This document shows positions 7,730 to 14,836 of a stretch of 14,836 nucleotides of DNA, one piece after another. Source of the stretch: Pseudomonadales bacterium (GTDB taxonomy: Bacteria; Pseudomonadota; Gammaproteobacteria; Pseudomonadales; IMCC2047). The stretch is from NCBI GenBank assembly GCA_021736745.1, contig JAIPFG010000042.1, positions 1 to 14,836 on the forward strand. Direction: 5' to 3'. A program made the translations under genes and the position numbers. The notes beneath the pieces are model-generated. The model made no database searches. It had not been told where the DNA came from and saw only the letters and a list, made by a program, of their open reading frames with translations. Position 1 is the stretch's first letter. Each line of letters begins with the position of its first letter.

Positions 7730-8679
7730 GTCGTCACCAAACGACGTGGCGCTACGCGCCCGTCATCCAGCACTTCACCAACGCCGAGAAATCGATTCTC
7801 TTTATCGGCTGCTTTGTTAAACAAAATTACTCTGCCATGCGCCCTCGTATTTGGCACGAAAACAGGCTGACCTTGCTTAACATAAAAAGTCATTAATTCA
7901 GAGAGTTCGACCTCTGGCAAATTCTCTACCGTAGCAGCAATTGGTAATAGCATCCCATCTAATGCCTGAAATCGCTCTTCTGCAGTTTCCGCCTGTGCCA
8001 CTATCTGCTCCAGCTCATCTAAACGATGCATACCTGGAGACTTCATTCCGCCGACACTTAAGCGTCTTAGCGCAACGACATGCGCGCCACAACCTAACAC
8101 TTCGCCCAGATCATCGACCAAGGTACGCACATAGGTACCCTTACTACAATGTATTTCCAGCTCCAATTCATCTCCATGCATCTCTAATAACTCGTATTTA
8201 AAGATATGCACAGGTCTTGGTTTTCTCTCCACCTCCACACCCTGACGAGCAAGCTTATAAAGCGGCTCCCCCTCATGTTTAAGCGCTGAAAACATCGATG
8301 GCACTTGTTCTATATCACCACGAAACCGCTCTAACGCGTAATCGATGATTTTACTGTCAAGCGTTGGCACTGGCCGAGTCTGCAATATTTCGCTGTCACA
8401 ATCCCCGCTTGCTGTACGCACGCCTAATTTCGCTCGCGTAGTGTAAACCTTGTCTGCCTCCAGCATAAACTGAGAAAATTTCGTCGCTTCGCCAAAACAA
8501 ATGGGCAACATGCCCGTAGCCAAGGGATCCAGGCTACCGGTATGGCCTGCTTTAGCCGCATTGAATAATCGTTTGACCCGCTGCAGCGCTTCATTTGAGG
8601 ATAAACCCATGGGCTTATCCAACAAAAAGACGCCATTAACAGGACGGCCCTGATTACGCCTGCGATGTTTTTTCACCAA
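7723..8679 (-). CDS. truB: tRNA pseudouridine(55) synthase TruB
   Basis: Converts U55 in the T-loop of nearly all tRNAs to pseudouridine and also acts as a tRNA folding chaperone. At 318 residues it fits the TruB family (E. coli 314). The catalytic aspartate is D51 in HTGSLDPLATGMLPICFG. Also visible are GVFLLDKPMGLSSNEALQ near the N-terminus, KVYTTRAKLG, SALKHEGEPLYKLAR, and CSKGTYVRTLVDDLGEVLG; a small PUA-like C-terminal domain follows. The start is uncertain: TTG at 8679 begins right after the rbfA stop and has GAGG at good spacing, while GTG at 8676 is one codon shorter and the stronger initiation codon. The zero-gap junction with rbfA implies translational coupling. Confidence 0.96.
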   Translation of the reverse strand: MVKKHRRRNQGRPVNGVFLLDKPMGLSSNEALQRVKRLFNAAKAGHTGSLDPLATGMLPICFGEATKFSQFMLEADKVYTTRAKLGVRTASGDCDSEILQTRPVPTLDSKIIDYALERFRGDIEQVPSMFSALKHEGEPLYKLARQGVEVERKPRPVHIFKYELLEMHGDELELEIHCSKGTYVRTLVDDLGEVLGCGAHVVALRRLSVGGMKSPGMHRLDELEQIVAQAETAEERFQALDGMLLPIAATVENLPEVELSELMTFYVKQGQPVFVPNTRAHGRVILFNKAADKENRFLGVGEVLDDGRVAPRRLVTTG

Positions 8680-9069
8680 CTAATTATCCTCAGCTTCCCG
8701 ATCAGACCGTTGTCGGTCTTCACTGACGGCTTTATCAATTAATGCCGACAAGTGCTGCCCACGCGAAATACTCTCGTCATAATGAAAACGTAGTGTCGGT
8801 ATAATGCGCAGCTTAATCAAATGGGCTAAACGACTTCGTAGAAATCCAGCGCCCTTTGTTAAAATTGCGAGCGTCTGCTCCCTTTCCGCCTTGTCCTCCT
8901 GCTCTAACACAGTGACAAATACATCCGCGTAGCTCATATCACGGCTCAGGTCCACGGCACTAACGGTCACCATACCTAGTCGAGGATCTTTCATTTCGAG
9001 CTGAATCAAACTCGCCAGTTCTCGCTGAATTTGATCGGCTACGCGTTGTGTGCGGCTATAATCTGCCAT
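8680..9069 (-). CDS. rbfA: 30S ribosome-binding factor A
   Basis: A small KH-fold protein that binds immature 30S subunits near helix 1 of 16S rRNA. It is needed for 5'-end processing of 17S precursor and for growth in the cold. At 129 residues it matches the family (E. coli 133). Family features are RVADQIQRELASLIQLEMKD, MVTVSAVDLSRDMSYADVFV and LAHLIKLRIIPTLRFHYDES. The ATG at 9069 has only a weak Shine-Dalgarno (GGAACAG further upstream), so translation may depend on coupling to infB, whose stop is 31 nt away. Its stop abuts the truB start. The acidic tail SDREAEDN is typical of the poorly conserved C-terminus. Confidence 0.97.
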   Translation of the reverse strand: MADYSRTQRVADQIQRELASLIQLEMKDPRLGMVTVSAVDLSRDMSYADVFVTVLEQEDKAEREQTLAILTKGAGFLRSRLAHLIKLRIIPTLRFHYDESISRGQHLSALIDKAVSEDRQRSDREAEDN

Positions 9070-9100
9070 GGGTTTTTCTGTTCCGGCTCATTCTGCTGGC

Positions 9101-11692
9101 CTAAAGTGTGCGTTCAACGGCTACTAGATCATATACTTCGATTTTATCGCCTACTTTGACATCGGTATAATTCTTAACACCAATACCACACTCCATGCCA
9201 CTTCTCACTTCGTTGGCATCATCTTTAAAGCGCCGTAACGATTCCAACTCGCCCTCATAGATCACCACATCATCGCGCAACACACGGATTGGTTTATTGC
9301 GGTATATGGTGCCTTCAATGACCATGCTACCAGCAATGGATCCATATTTAGGCGAAGTAAAGATGTCCCGCACTTCCGCAACACCCACAATCGTTTCTTT
9401 ATATTCTGGCGCCAACATACCTGACAACGCATTTTTAACATCATCTACGATATCGTAGATCACACTGTAATAGCGCAAATCAGTACCATTTTCTTCAAAC
9501 ACCTTGCGCGCTGACGCATCGGCCCTGACATTAAACCCAATCACCACAGCGCCTGTGGAAACCGCCAAATTTGCATCGGTTTCTGAAATACCGCCAACTC
9601 CGCTGGAAACGATCGCAACCTTCACCTCATCATTACCAATTTTTTCCAGAGCAGAACTCAAGGCCTCCAAACTACCCCGCACATCCGTTTTAAGCACAAT
9701 ATTGAGTATGCGCGGCTGCCCTTCACCCATATTGGCGAATAGGTTTTCCAACTGTACTGCCTGACGAGAAGCCTGGGCTTCCACCTTATGCAGTTGCTTG
9801 CGATATTCGGCCAATTCACGCGCCATGCGCTCATTGGGCAATACCAAGAAATCATCCCCGGCATTGGGCGTTTCGGTTAAACCCAACACCTCAACTGGGA
9901 TTGAAGGTCCTGCACGTTTTACCGTTTTACCGTTTTCATCCATCAGTGCTCTGGCTCGCCCGTAAACCTGCCCGGCAATAATGGCATTACCTTGTTCAAG
10001 AGTCCCATTCTGAACGAGTAACGTTGCGACAGCACCTCTCCCTTTATCAAGACGCGCCTCAACCACAACACCACGAGCAGGCGCTTCTGGAACCGCTTTC
10101 AACTCTAAAATTTCGGCCTGTAACAGCACGGCATCCAATAAATCATCGATACCCTTTCCGGTGTGAGCAGATACTGGTATAAATTGAACGTCTCCTCCCC
10201 AATCTTCGGGAATCACATCCTTCGTCACCAGCTCATTTTTGACCCTATCGATATCTGCGGATTCTTTATCGATTTTATTAATCGCCACAACAATAGGCAC
10301 CCCAGCTGAACGGGCGTGTTGAATTGCTTCTTCGGTTTGTGGCATGACGCCATCGTCCGCAGCGACCACCAGGATAACGATATCCGTGGCCTGTGCTCCA
10401 CGCGCTCGCATAGCCGTAAACGCGGCATGTCCCGGCGTATCCAGGAAACAAACCATGCCTTTGTCCGTTTCAACATGATAGGCGCCAATGTGTTGAGTAA
10501 TTCCGCCTGATTCGCCAGCCGTCACCTTGGTTTTACGAATATAATCCAACAGCGAGGTCTTACCATGATCAACGTGACCCATGACCGTCACTACGGGCGC
10601 ACGCGCAACTTCTTCGCCCTCGTAATTAATATCTTTTAGCAGCTCTTGCTCTAAATTCTTCGGCTGCTCCAGACGGTACTTATGACCCATTTCTTCAACG
10701 ACTAATACAGCCGTTTCCTGGTCGATAGCCTGATTAATGGTTGTCATGACGCCCATTTTCATCAACGCCCTGATAATATCCGTCGCCTTTACAGACATGC
10801 GCTGAGCTAACTCAGACACCAGTATACTATCCGGTATGGCAACTTCTTTTAATACTCGTGCAGCAGGCCTAGCAAAGCCATGCTGTTTAAGGAATTTGGT
10901 TGGTTTAGCTATTTTCGGCTCCACATATACGCGTTTAGGGGCAGGTTTATGTAGAATTTCTTCTTCAAATATTTCATCCGCCTCTTCAATCCACTTTTTC
11001 TTAGAAGTTTTAGATTTTTCTACTTTCTTCGCTTTCTTGTCAGGTGTTTTTAGAGATTCACGCTCTTCCTTCTCCAGCTTAAGTCGTTCTGCTTCGCTAA
11101 GCTCTTTCACCGCTGGCTCGTCATCCGACTCCGAAGGCTCCCCAACTTCAACCTCCTCAGCTGGGGCAGTCGAAATTTCTGCGTCAGCGCCACTCTGCAT
11201 CGTCTCTTCTTGCACTGCTGCGACTTCAAGTTCCGGCGCTGTTTCGGCTTGTTCCACCTTGGCTTGTTTCTCAAGCTCAGCTTGTTCTGCCGCCAATATT
11301 GCGGCCTGTTCTTCTTCTAAACGCTTTTCCTCTTCGCGACGCAGCACTTCTGCTTCAAGCTTCTCAGCGCTTTGTTGTGCTTCAATAGCGCTTCGTTTTA
11401 CATAAGTACGTTTTTTGCGCACTTCCACATTGACTGTCTTGGCACTTCGCCCCTGAGTACTTGAGGTTTTTAACTGCGTAGTGACTTTCCGTTTCAAAGT
11501 AATCTTTTTCGGCGCAGTATCACTATCGCCATGACAACGTTTTAAATAGGACAATAAGGTTTGTTTCTCTTCGTCGGAAACTTTATCCTTCGCTGCAACA
11601 TGCTCAAGACCAGCTTCTTTCATTTGCATTAGCAAACGATCAACGGGAGCGCCTACTATTTCGGCTAGCTTTGCTACCGTTACTTCTGCCAT
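9101..11692 (-). CDS. infB: Translation initiation factor IF-2
   Basis: The GTPase that brings fMet-tRNA to the 30S P site and promotes subunit joining. At 863 residues it is close to E. coli IF2 (890). The order is a first IF2_N domain (about 1-52), a long Lys/Glu/Ala-rich linker (about 85-260, likely unstructured or coiled coil), a second IF2_N domain (about 284-338), the G domain with GHVDHGKT at 372-379, DTPGH at 418-422 and NKID at 472-475, then the beta-barrel domains and a C-terminal fMet-tRNA-binding domain ending RSGMECGIGVKNYTDVKVGD. The ATG at 11692 has AGGAGA at ideal spacing. E. coli makes a shorter form from an internal GTG at codon 158. Here there is a GTG at codon 160 and an ATG at 165, but neither has a convincing ribosome binding site. 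It lies 50 nt after nusA. Confidence 0.98.
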   Translation of the reverse strand: MAEVTVAKLAEIVGAPVDRLLMQMKEAGLEHVAAKDKVSDEEKQTLLSYLKRCHGDSDTAPKKITLKRKVTTQLKTSSTQGRSAKTVNVEVRKKRTYVKRSAIEAQQSAEKLEAEVLRREEEKRLEEEQAAILAAEQAELEKQAKVEQAETAPELEVAAVQEETMQSGADAEISTAPAEEVEVGEPSESDDEPAVKELSEAERLKLEKEERESLKTPDKKAKKVEKSKTSKKKWIEEADEIFEEEILHKPAPKRVYVEPKIAKPTKFLKQHGFARPAARVLKEVAIPDSILVSELAQRMSVKATDIIRALMKMGVMTTINQAIDQETAVLVVEEMGHKYRLEQPKNLEQELLKDINYEGEEVARAPVVTVMGHVDHGKTSLLDYIRKTKVTAGESGGITQHIGAYHVETDKGMVCFLDTPGHAAFTAMRARGAQATDIVILVVAADDGVMPQTEEAIQHARSAGVPIVVAINKIDKESADIDRVKNELVTKDVIPEDWGGDVQFIPVSAHTGKGIDDLLDAVLLQAEILELKAVPEAPARGVVVEARLDKGRGAVATLLVQNGTLEQGNAIIAGQVYGRARALMDENGKTVKRAGPSIPVEVLGLTETPNAGDDFLVLPNERMARELAEYRKQLHKVEAQASRQAVQLENLFANMGEGQPRILNIVLKTDVRGSLEALSSALEKIGNDEVKVAIVSSGVGGISETDANLAVSTGAVVIGFNVRADASARKVFEENGTDLRYYSVIYDIVDDVKNALSGMLAPEYKETIVGVAEVRDIFTSPKYGSIAGSMVIEGTIYRNKPIRVLRDDVVIYEGELESLRRFKDDANEVRSGMECGIGVKNYTDVKVGDKIEVYDLVAVERTL

Positions 11693-11742
11693 TCTCAGCT
11701 CTCCTGTACCTTTAATGCTTTTACCATAATAAAGCGGTTAAC

Positions 11743-13272
11743 CTAGCTTTGTTCGTTCTGATCGGCAAACCAAGGCTCACGGGCTTTCATAATCAGCTTG
11801 CCCGCACGCTCTTCTTCCATGCCTTCAATATCCAGCAGCTCATCCACAGACTGCTCAGCCAAATCTTCCATTGTAATGATGCCTTTGCTGGCCAAAATAA
11901 AGGCCAGGTGTTTGTCCATGCCCTCCATTTCCAACAAATCCTGCGCAGGCTCTGCACCTTCTAACTCTTCTTCTGAAGCAATGGCTTGCGTTAATAGCAC
12001 ATCCTTAGCCCGTGACCGCAAAGCATTGACAATTTCCTCGTCAAAACCTTCAATGGCCAACATTTCTTCGATGGGCACATAGGCAATTTCCTCCAATGAG
12101 GTAAAACCTTCTTCGACCAACACAACAGCCAAGTCCTCATCTACATCCAAACGCTCCATAAAGCGCTCAATAATCGACCCCATTTCCTGCTCTTGTTTAG
12201 CGCCGGCATCTTCTTCTGTCATCACGTTTATTGACCAGCCAGTCAGCTCACCGGCCAGACGAACATTTTGTCCACTACGACCGATTGCTACGGCCAAATT
12301 ATCTGCCGCTACCGCCACATCCATTGAATGTGCCTCTTCATCCATCACAATGGATTCGATTTCGGCCGGAGCCAGAGCATTAATCACCAGCTGCGCGGGG
12401 TTATCATCCCACAACACAATGTCGATGCGCTCACCAGCTAATTCGTTTGAAACAGCCTGTACGCGCGAACCACGCATGCCAACACAGGCCCCAACAGGGT
12501 CGATACGGCCATCATTGGTTTTAACTGCGATTTTAGCCCGCGCTCCAGGGTCACGAGCCGCCGCACGTATCTCGACAACCTGCTCAGACACTTCAGGCAC
12601 TTCAATTTTAAATAGCTCGAGCAGTAATTCCGGAGCTGCACGACTCACAATTAACTGCGGTCCGCGTACTTCTGGATTCACCTCAACCAGCAGCGCACGA
12701 ATTCGGTCATTCATTCTAAACATTTCTTTAGGGATCATATATTCGCGTGGCAACTGTGCTTCAGCGTTATTCCCTAAATCGACAATAATCTGGTCCCGGG
12801 TTACCTTCTTCACCGTGCCATTAACCACCTGCCCTACCTGGTGACGATAAGCTTCTACCACCTTGGCGCGCTCAGCATCTCGTACTTTTTGTACGATAAC
12901 CTGTTTTGCAGTTTGTGCAGCGATCCGCCCAAATTCAACGTTTTCAATCTGTTCTTCCCAGATATCACCCACTTTAAGGGAGGGGTCCTTCGCTTGAGCG
13001 TCCTCCAACGTGATGTGTATCGTCGGCGAAAACTCTATTCCGTCATCATCTTCATCAACCAAGCCATCAGCCCAAACCATCCATCGCCGAAAACTCTCAT
13101 AATCCCCAGTTTCCCGGTCAATCGCAACACGGATATCAGCCTGCTCGTCATCGCCATAGCGTTTGCGAGTAGCCGTCGCTAAAGCCAATTCAATCGCTTC
13201 GAAAATGATCGCTTCCGGCACACCCTTTTCGTTGGATACGGCTTCTACAACTAATAAGACCTCTTTACTCAT
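11743..13272 (-). CDS. nusA: Transcription termination/antitermination factor NusA
   Basis: Binds RNA polymerase, promotes pausing and hairpin-dependent termination, and takes part in rRNA antitermination. At 509 residues it is slightly longer than E. coli NusA (495). The order is an N-terminal RNAP-binding domain (about 1-125), S1 domain (about 135-200), KH1 with GMRG (265-268), KH2 with GRSG (331-334), and two acidic helical repeats (about 368-424 and 443-498), the latter being the AR1/AR2 pair typical of gammaproteobacteria. The ATG at 13272 has a weak GAG-type ribosome binding site. It follows rimP by 36 nt. In E. coli NusA autoregulates this operon through termination in the leader, which fits the terminator found upstream of rimP here. 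Confidence 0.98.
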   Translation of the reverse strand: MSKEVLLVVEAVSNEKGVPEAIIFEAIELALATATRKRYGDDEQADIRVAIDRETGDYESFRRWMVWADGLVDEDDDGIEFSPTIHITLEDAQAKDPSLKVGDIWEEQIENVEFGRIAAQTAKQVIVQKVRDAERAKVVEAYRHQVGQVVNGTVKKVTRDQIIVDLGNNAEAQLPREYMIPKEMFRMNDRIRALLVEVNPEVRGPQLIVSRAAPELLLELFKIEVPEVSEQVVEIRAAARDPGARAKIAVKTNDGRIDPVGACVGMRGSRVQAVSNELAGERIDIVLWDDNPAQLVINALAPAEIESIVMDEEAHSMDVAVAADNLAVAIGRSGQNVRLAGELTGWSINVMTEEDAGAKQEQEMGSIIERFMERLDVDEDLAVVLVEEGFTSLEEIAYVPIEEMLAIEGFDEEIVNALRSRAKDVLLTQAIASEEELEGAEPAQDLLEMEGMDKHLAFILASKGIITMEDLAEQSVDELLDIEGMEEERAGKLIMKAREPWFADQNEQS

Positions 13273-13308
13273 TTCACTCTGCCTCGTTAGAAATCCAGCG
13301 GCGATTCA

Positions 13309-13767
13309 TTAACCGAACTGGGGCACTATATTTGCTTTCTCGATACTCTCAATAGGTAATAAATATTCGTGCTGGTCTACCACGAGACTTACCTCGTCAT
13401 TTTCAACCGCACGTAAAATACCTTTAAATCTTCGTCTTCCTTCAAATGGGCGTCGCAATTTCACATTCACCACGTGCCCCACATATTTAAGATAGTGCTC
13501 CGCTATAAAAAGAGGACGATCCATTCCCGGAGAGGAAACCTCTAATACATACTCTCCCGAAATAGGGTCTTCCACATCAAACAAGCTGCTCAGTTGCCTG
13601 CTGACCTCTTCACAATCCGAGAGCTTCACACCATCTTCATGATCAATATAGACACGTATTGTTTTACGCTGATCCAGAGTCAAGCGCTCAATGCCCCATA
13701 ATTGCAAATTCAGAGCATTCACTACCGGCTCAACCAAAGCGGCTAACTTTGTATCACTCTGCACCAC
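13309..13767 (-). CDS. rimP: Ribosome maturation factor RimP
   Basis: Assists early 30S assembly, acting on the central pseudoknot and S12 region of 16S rRNA. The 152 residues match the family (E. coli 150). Landmarks are LVEPVVNALNLQLWGIE near the N-terminus, IRVYIDHEDGVKLSDCEEVS and the conserved GEYVLEVSSPGMDRPLF, followed by an SH3-like C-terminal domain (VNVKLRRPFEGRRRFKGIL). The start is GTG at 13767 with AAGGTG about 5 nt upstream; the next codon is also GTG and is a possible alternative. It is the first gene of the rimP-to-pnp operon. In E. coli and Pseudomonas one or two tRNA genes precede it; none is present here. Confidence 0.97.
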   Translation of the reverse strand: MVQSDTKLAALVEPVVNALNLQLWGIERLTLDQRKTIRVYIDHEDGVKLSDCEEVSRQLSSLFDVEDPISGEYVLEVSSPGMDRPLFIAEHYLKYVGHVVNVKLRRPFEGRRRFKGILRAVENDEVSLVVDQHEYLLPIESIEKANIVPQFG

Positions 13768-13808
13768 TTATTCACCTTAAAGCCTTACCACCAGACCCAG
13801 TAATAAAC

Positions 13809-13839
13809 GGGCATATCGCCCATACTTTGCATTAGTATG
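13809..13839 (-). promoter_or_regulatory. Two adjacent hairpins in the rimP leader
   Basis: Read on the minus strand, CATACT-7 nt-AGTATG (13839-13821) is followed directly by GGGC-GATAT-GCCC (13821-13809), sharing one base at the junction. The pair sits between the upstream terminator and the rimP ribosome binding site. It could act as an RNA stability element or a protein-binding site. No known motif is recognised. Confidence 0.4.
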
Positions 13840-13867
13840 TATCGTTCTTTACTGGCTGCTGAGAAAC

Positions 13868-13890
13868 AAAAAGCCCCTAAAAAGGGGCTT
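13868..13890 (-). terminator. Intrinsic terminator or attenuator ahead of rimP
   Basis: On the minus strand an 8-bp stem AAGCCCCT / AGGGGCTT closes a TTTT loop and is followed by TTT (13870-13868), extending the T-run of the stem to five. There is no T-tract on the plus side, so it acts on leftward transcripts. It lies about 75 nt downstream of the predicted promoter and about 100 nt upstream of rimP. It would therefore end a short RNA or attenuate the rimP-nusA-infB operon. Confidence 0.85.
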
Positions 13891-13944
13891 CTCACAAAAT
13901 ATATTGGCAATGCTGGGCACGTCCAATTTCCATCAATAAGCTCA

Positions 13945-13980
13945 GCGGCGGATTGTAAACGCTTTCGACAATAGATTCAA
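13945..13980 (-). promoter_or_regulatory. Strong sigma-70 promoter ahead of the rimP-nusA-infB operon
   Basis: On the minus strand TTGAAT (13980-13975) and TACAAT (13957-13952) are separated by exactly 17 nt, matching consensus at 4 of 6 and 5 of 6 bases. The -10 is followed by CCGCCGC, a GC-rich discriminator like that of the tRNA-tuf promoter in this window. The predicted start is near 13945. No tRNA lies downstream of it, only a short leader with an imperfect hairpin (13926-13904) and the terminator. This is a by-eye call. Confidence 0.6.
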
Positions 13981-14075
13981 TGCCGTTTTCAATACGCCAG
14001 CTAAAACCCCATTACCACTAAATTCCCCAAAGATTGATCTTCATAAAATGCACGGCGGTTTATCCGATATTTTAT

Positions 14076-14102
14076 TTGCTTTTCGCCAGTCCCGCCTATA
14101 CT
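14076..14102 (+). promoter_or_regulatory. Possible promoter for the plus-strand sensor gene
   Basis: TATACT (14097-14102) is a good -10. The nearest -35-like element, TTGCTT (14076-14081), is only 15 nt away, shorter than the preferred 17. If used, it would give a leader of about 210 nt before the start codon at 14319. This is a weak call; no better candidate was seen. Confidence 0.3.
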
Positions 14103-14318
14103 TAGACACAGGTAATCTTGAGGTCCTTATAGATGATTAGTCCAAGGGCTTCTTGCTGATTAACACAGAGCGGAAAGTAACGTCTTCAGCCTTGGCTGGA
14201 TTATTGAAAGACCTCTGATTTATATCGACCTTACCAATAAACATTCAGTCCAACGAAGAGTTCTCAGTCGAGTAATGCCAAAACCTGATAACGGACTATC
14301 CGTGAGGAACCAGCTTAA

Positions 14319-14836
14319 ATGAGATCACCACAACTTTCTAAACACTACCTACCTGTGATTTTAGTTTTATTCGTTGGCGGCTTCCTATCCTTTTTTGCGC
14401 AAAACTATATCTCTACAGAAGCCAGAAAACAGAAATTAGCAGCCTTCAATGCATTAGCTTCAACCTCTACCGCTAAATTACAGGATGAAAAAAGAAGGCA
14501 TATTGTTGCCCTAAACACTTTAAGCGCAGCAATTTCGGGCTATTCCCAAATTCTCACTCAATTACAATTCGAACGACTTTCCGCGCAAATGATATCCGAC
14601 ATACCCGCATTAAAGCGTCTCACCGTGGTTACCCCAGCGGGGGCCTCTGCCCACAATGCCACTAAAGTGCGGCTTACACCAGATACAGAGACCAACTATA
14701 AAATAATCTATTCTTATCCGAAGAAGGCTGTTGAGAATACAACAACAATTAATCAGTTAGTTAGAAACTATCGCGCACTGAGCCTTAGTAATGGCCCCAA
14801 CACCCCAGAACAAACCATTGGCTTTCTCGTCGGCGA
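14319..14836 (+). CDS. Membrane sensor protein with CHASE-like extracytoplasmic domain, 3' end cut off
   Basis: An open frame of 172 codons runs off the window end. The ATG at 14319 is preceded by GAGGAA about 9 nt upstream. The N-terminus is MRSPQLSKHY followed by a hydrophobic membrane segment (about residues 11-30, LPVILVLFVGGFLSFFAQ). A long helix with ALASTSTAKLQDEKRRHIVA comes next, then LTQLQFERLSAQMISDIPAL and KRLTVVTPAG, then YKIIYSYPKKAVEN. That series resembles the CHASE ligand-sensing domain (helical start, a phenylalanine-containing helix, a strand pattern like ALEW-P, and a later FPV-Y-EP-like strand). CHASE domains precede histidine kinase, GGDEF or EAL output domains, which would lie beyond base 14836. 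Which output is present cannot be seen. It is divergent from rimP and probably unrelated to that operon. Confidence 0.6.
   Translation, partial: MRSPQLSKHYLPVILVLFVGGFLSFFAQNYISTEARKQKLAAFNALASTSTAKLQDEKRRHIVALNTLSAAISGYSQILTQLQFERLSAQMISDIPALKRLTVVTPAGASAHNATKVRLTPDTETNYKIIYSYPKKAVENTTTINQLVRNYRALSLSNGPNTPEQTIGFLVG

Larger units (their letters stand above)
13768..14318. other. 551-bp intergenic region between rimP and the CHASE-type sensor gene
   Basis: No convincing protein gene or tRNA is seen here. Going leftward from the centre, it holds a strong minus-strand promoter (13980-13952), a minus-strand terminator (13890-13868) and a hairpin pair before rimP. The right half (14000-14318) should hold the promoter of the plus-strand sensor gene, with one weak candidate at 14076-14102. 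secG and tRNA-Leu, which usually lie just upstream of rimP in gammaproteobacteria, are missing, marking a rearrangement breakpoint relative to those genomes. Confidence 0.6.

Noticed and set aside
11198..11215. Internal start sites for a short IF2 form (GTG at codon 160, ATG at codon 165)
   Set aside because: The position resembles the E. coli IF2-beta start at codon 158, but no Shine-Dalgarno of useful strength precedes either codon.
10836..11405. 189-codon plus-strand frame rich in Ser and Ala opposite infB
   Set aside because: It is antisense to the Lys/Glu/Ala-rich linker of IF2, whose codon bias produces long Ser-rich frames on the other strand. It has no ribosome binding site or family pattern.
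12350..12844. 164-codon plus-strand frame opposite nusA
   Set aside because: It is a shadow of the KH-domain coding region, low-complexity Ser/Thr-rich, with no independent evidence.
13892..14014. Minus-strand open frame of 40 codons ending just before the terminator (contains SVYNPPLSLLMEIGRAQ), possibly the C-terminal remnant of a lost gene
   Set aside because: It is preceded by an in-frame stop, has no start codon before its internal Met, and overlaps a well-formed promoter. A chance frame is the simpler reading, though a decayed gene cannot be excluded.
13768..14100. Search for tRNA-Leu, tRNA-fMet or secG upstream of rimP
   Set aside because: No GGTTCGA-type T-arm, CCA end or SecG-like membrane protein is present on either strand.
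14134..14160. Eight-codon frame MISPRASC with a GAGG upstream, as a leader peptide
   Set aside because: Too short to distinguish from chance, and it is not placed next to a terminator.

Overview
This 14.8-kb window is a core-genome segment of a gammaproteobacterium. It holds two conserved translation/transcription gene clusters, both on the minus strand, separated by a plus-strand idi gene. The order birA - coaX - SPOR-domain gene - tRNA-Thr/Tyr/Gly/Thr - tuf is the Pseudomonas-like version of the enterobacterial birA-coaA-thrU-tyrU-glyT-thrT-tufB block. Moderate base composition, the type III pantothenate kinase and two acidic AR repeats in NusA fit a marine or Cellvibrio/Pseudomonas-related lineage. 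The lineage is inferred from gene order and family features, not from a search.

Layout. Positions 1-1064 carry tuf, whose 3' end lies outside the window. Positions 1136-1690 carry four tRNA genes in the same transcription unit, apparently driven by a stable-RNA-type promoter buried in the 3' end of the upstream SPOR gene. Positions 1737-4236 carry the SPOR-domain membrane protein, coaX and birA (coaX and birA overlap by 17 bp). A 217-bp divergent region leads to idi (4454-5014, plus), which converges on pnp across a perfect 13-bp bidirectional terminator. Positions 5152-13767 hold the classical rimP-nusA-infB-rbfA-truB-rpsO-pnp operon, read right to left. The 551 bp between rimP and the last gene contain a strong minus-strand promoter, a minus-strand intrinsic terminator about 75 nt downstream of it, and further leader hairpins before rimP. 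The window closes with the start of a plus-strand membrane sensor with a CHASE-like extracytoplasmic domain (14319 to the end).

How the genes work together. RimP and RbfA mature the 30S subunit, IF2 and S15 serve initiation and 30S assembly, TruB modifies tRNA, NusA controls elongation and termination, and PNPase degrades RNA. EF-Tu is co-transcribed with tRNAs it delivers. CoaX and BirA supply or attach the cofactors CoA and biotin. IDI isomerises IPP and DMAPP for isoprenoids. There is no mobile element, CRISPR array or obvious accessory system. The points of real interest are regulatory: the promoter-terminator leader before rimP that contains no tRNA, alternative pairings in the rpsO leader, the pnp-rpsO hairpin, and the unusual abutment of the two clusters.
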